From NCBI GenBank assembly GCA_026225395.1, contig JAMFSR010000032.1:112893-176892 (forward strand): a stretch of 64,000 nucleotides of DNA. The letters run 5' to 3'. Below are positions 63,871 through 64,000 of the stretch, one piece after another. Both the position numbers and the translations under genes were made by a program. The notes under the pieces are model-generated. The model worked only from the letters and a program-made list of their open reading frames with translations, searched no databases and was not told the DNA's origin. Position 1 is the stretch's first letter, and every line of letters begins with the position of its first letter. Source of the stretch: Granulicella sapmiensis (lineage in GTDB: Bacteria > Acidobacteriota > Terriglobia > Terriglobales > Acidobacteriaceae).

Positions 63871-64000
63871 GGAATTGCAATCTTCGCAGCTTACGCAGCC
63901 CTTGATCTTGCTGGCCGAGTGACCGCTTCCCATGGGAGGATGCGATTTGTATGGCTGGGAGGCGGTGCTTTCGCTATGGGCCTTGGTATCTGGTCGATGC
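63871..64000 (+). CDS. Start of an MHYT-domain membrane sensor (runs off the window)
   Basis: The frame reads 'GIAIFAAYAALDLAGRVTAS' and then 'FVWLGGGAFAMGLGIWSM' up to the last base. This is the first two helices of an MHYT domain (xxALDLAGRV ... GGAxAMGxGIWSMH), an integral-membrane sensor often joined to GGDEF/EAL or kinase domains. No start codon is visible in this frame just upstream, so the gene may be 5'-truncated or frameshifted. Confidence 0.6.

Overview
The window looks like a chromosomal segment from an acidobacterium of the Terriglobia (Granulicella/Terriglobus/Edaphobacter type). This is inferred from gene style, not from a marker gene. It carries four very large Oar-like TonB-dependent receptors with an N-terminal carboxypeptidase-regulatory domain, a membrane-anchored HTH/TolB-like/TPR regulator, Ig-repeat and beta-propeller lipoproteins, a sedolisin protease, and a secretin fused to a cohesin domain. 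No rRNA, tRNA gene, CRISPR array or insertion sequence was seen.

Left part (1-17,960). A truncated DUF4450-like protein and TonB receptor 1 face a convergent HTH/TPR regulator. Then, all on the minus strand, come an Ig-repeat lipoprotein, an M28 zinc peptidase, a GH20 beta-N-acetylhexosaminidase and a secreted protein of unknown function (copy A).

Centre (17,961-41,588) is an amino-sugar glycan utilization locus. Divergent from copy A lies TonB receptor 2, followed by a close paralogue of copy A (copy B). On the minus strand is an operon of an AGE-family epimerase, NagA and a Tat-exported glycosidase. NagA has no stop codon and reads in frame into the glycosidase, which has its own start and a consensus Shine-Dalgarno. 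A LacI-family regulator is divergent from this operon. Next, on the plus strand, come TonB receptor 3, a NagB-like deaminase, a RhaT-like transporter, GH31 and GH2. A 16-bp palindrome (TGAGAAAnnTTTCTCA and variants) occurs five times, only in front of these three transcription units, and is the likely LacI operator. The inferred scheme is: secreted enzymes cut an amino-sugar-containing glycan, receptors take up fragments, the symporter imports monomers, and NagA/NagB feed fructose-6-phosphate into glycolysis. A sugar kinase is needed but is not in the window.

Right part (41,589-64,000) is looser and full of decaying genes. It holds a beta-propeller lipoprotein, a frameshifted beta-barrel protein, remnants of an aldehyde dehydrogenase and of an HD-GYP protein, TonB receptor 4, an intact CpxAR-like two-component pair, a frameshifted sedolisin, an unannotated zinc-ribbon frame, KhpA, two overlapping secretins, a small exported protein, and a ruined duplicate of the two-component pair. 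At the right edge are a kinase fragment and the start of an MHYT domain. Tandem GT(G/T)AC repeats at exact 10-bp spacing precede the sedolisin, the secretins and the HD-GYP remnant, and probably mark the response regulator's targets.
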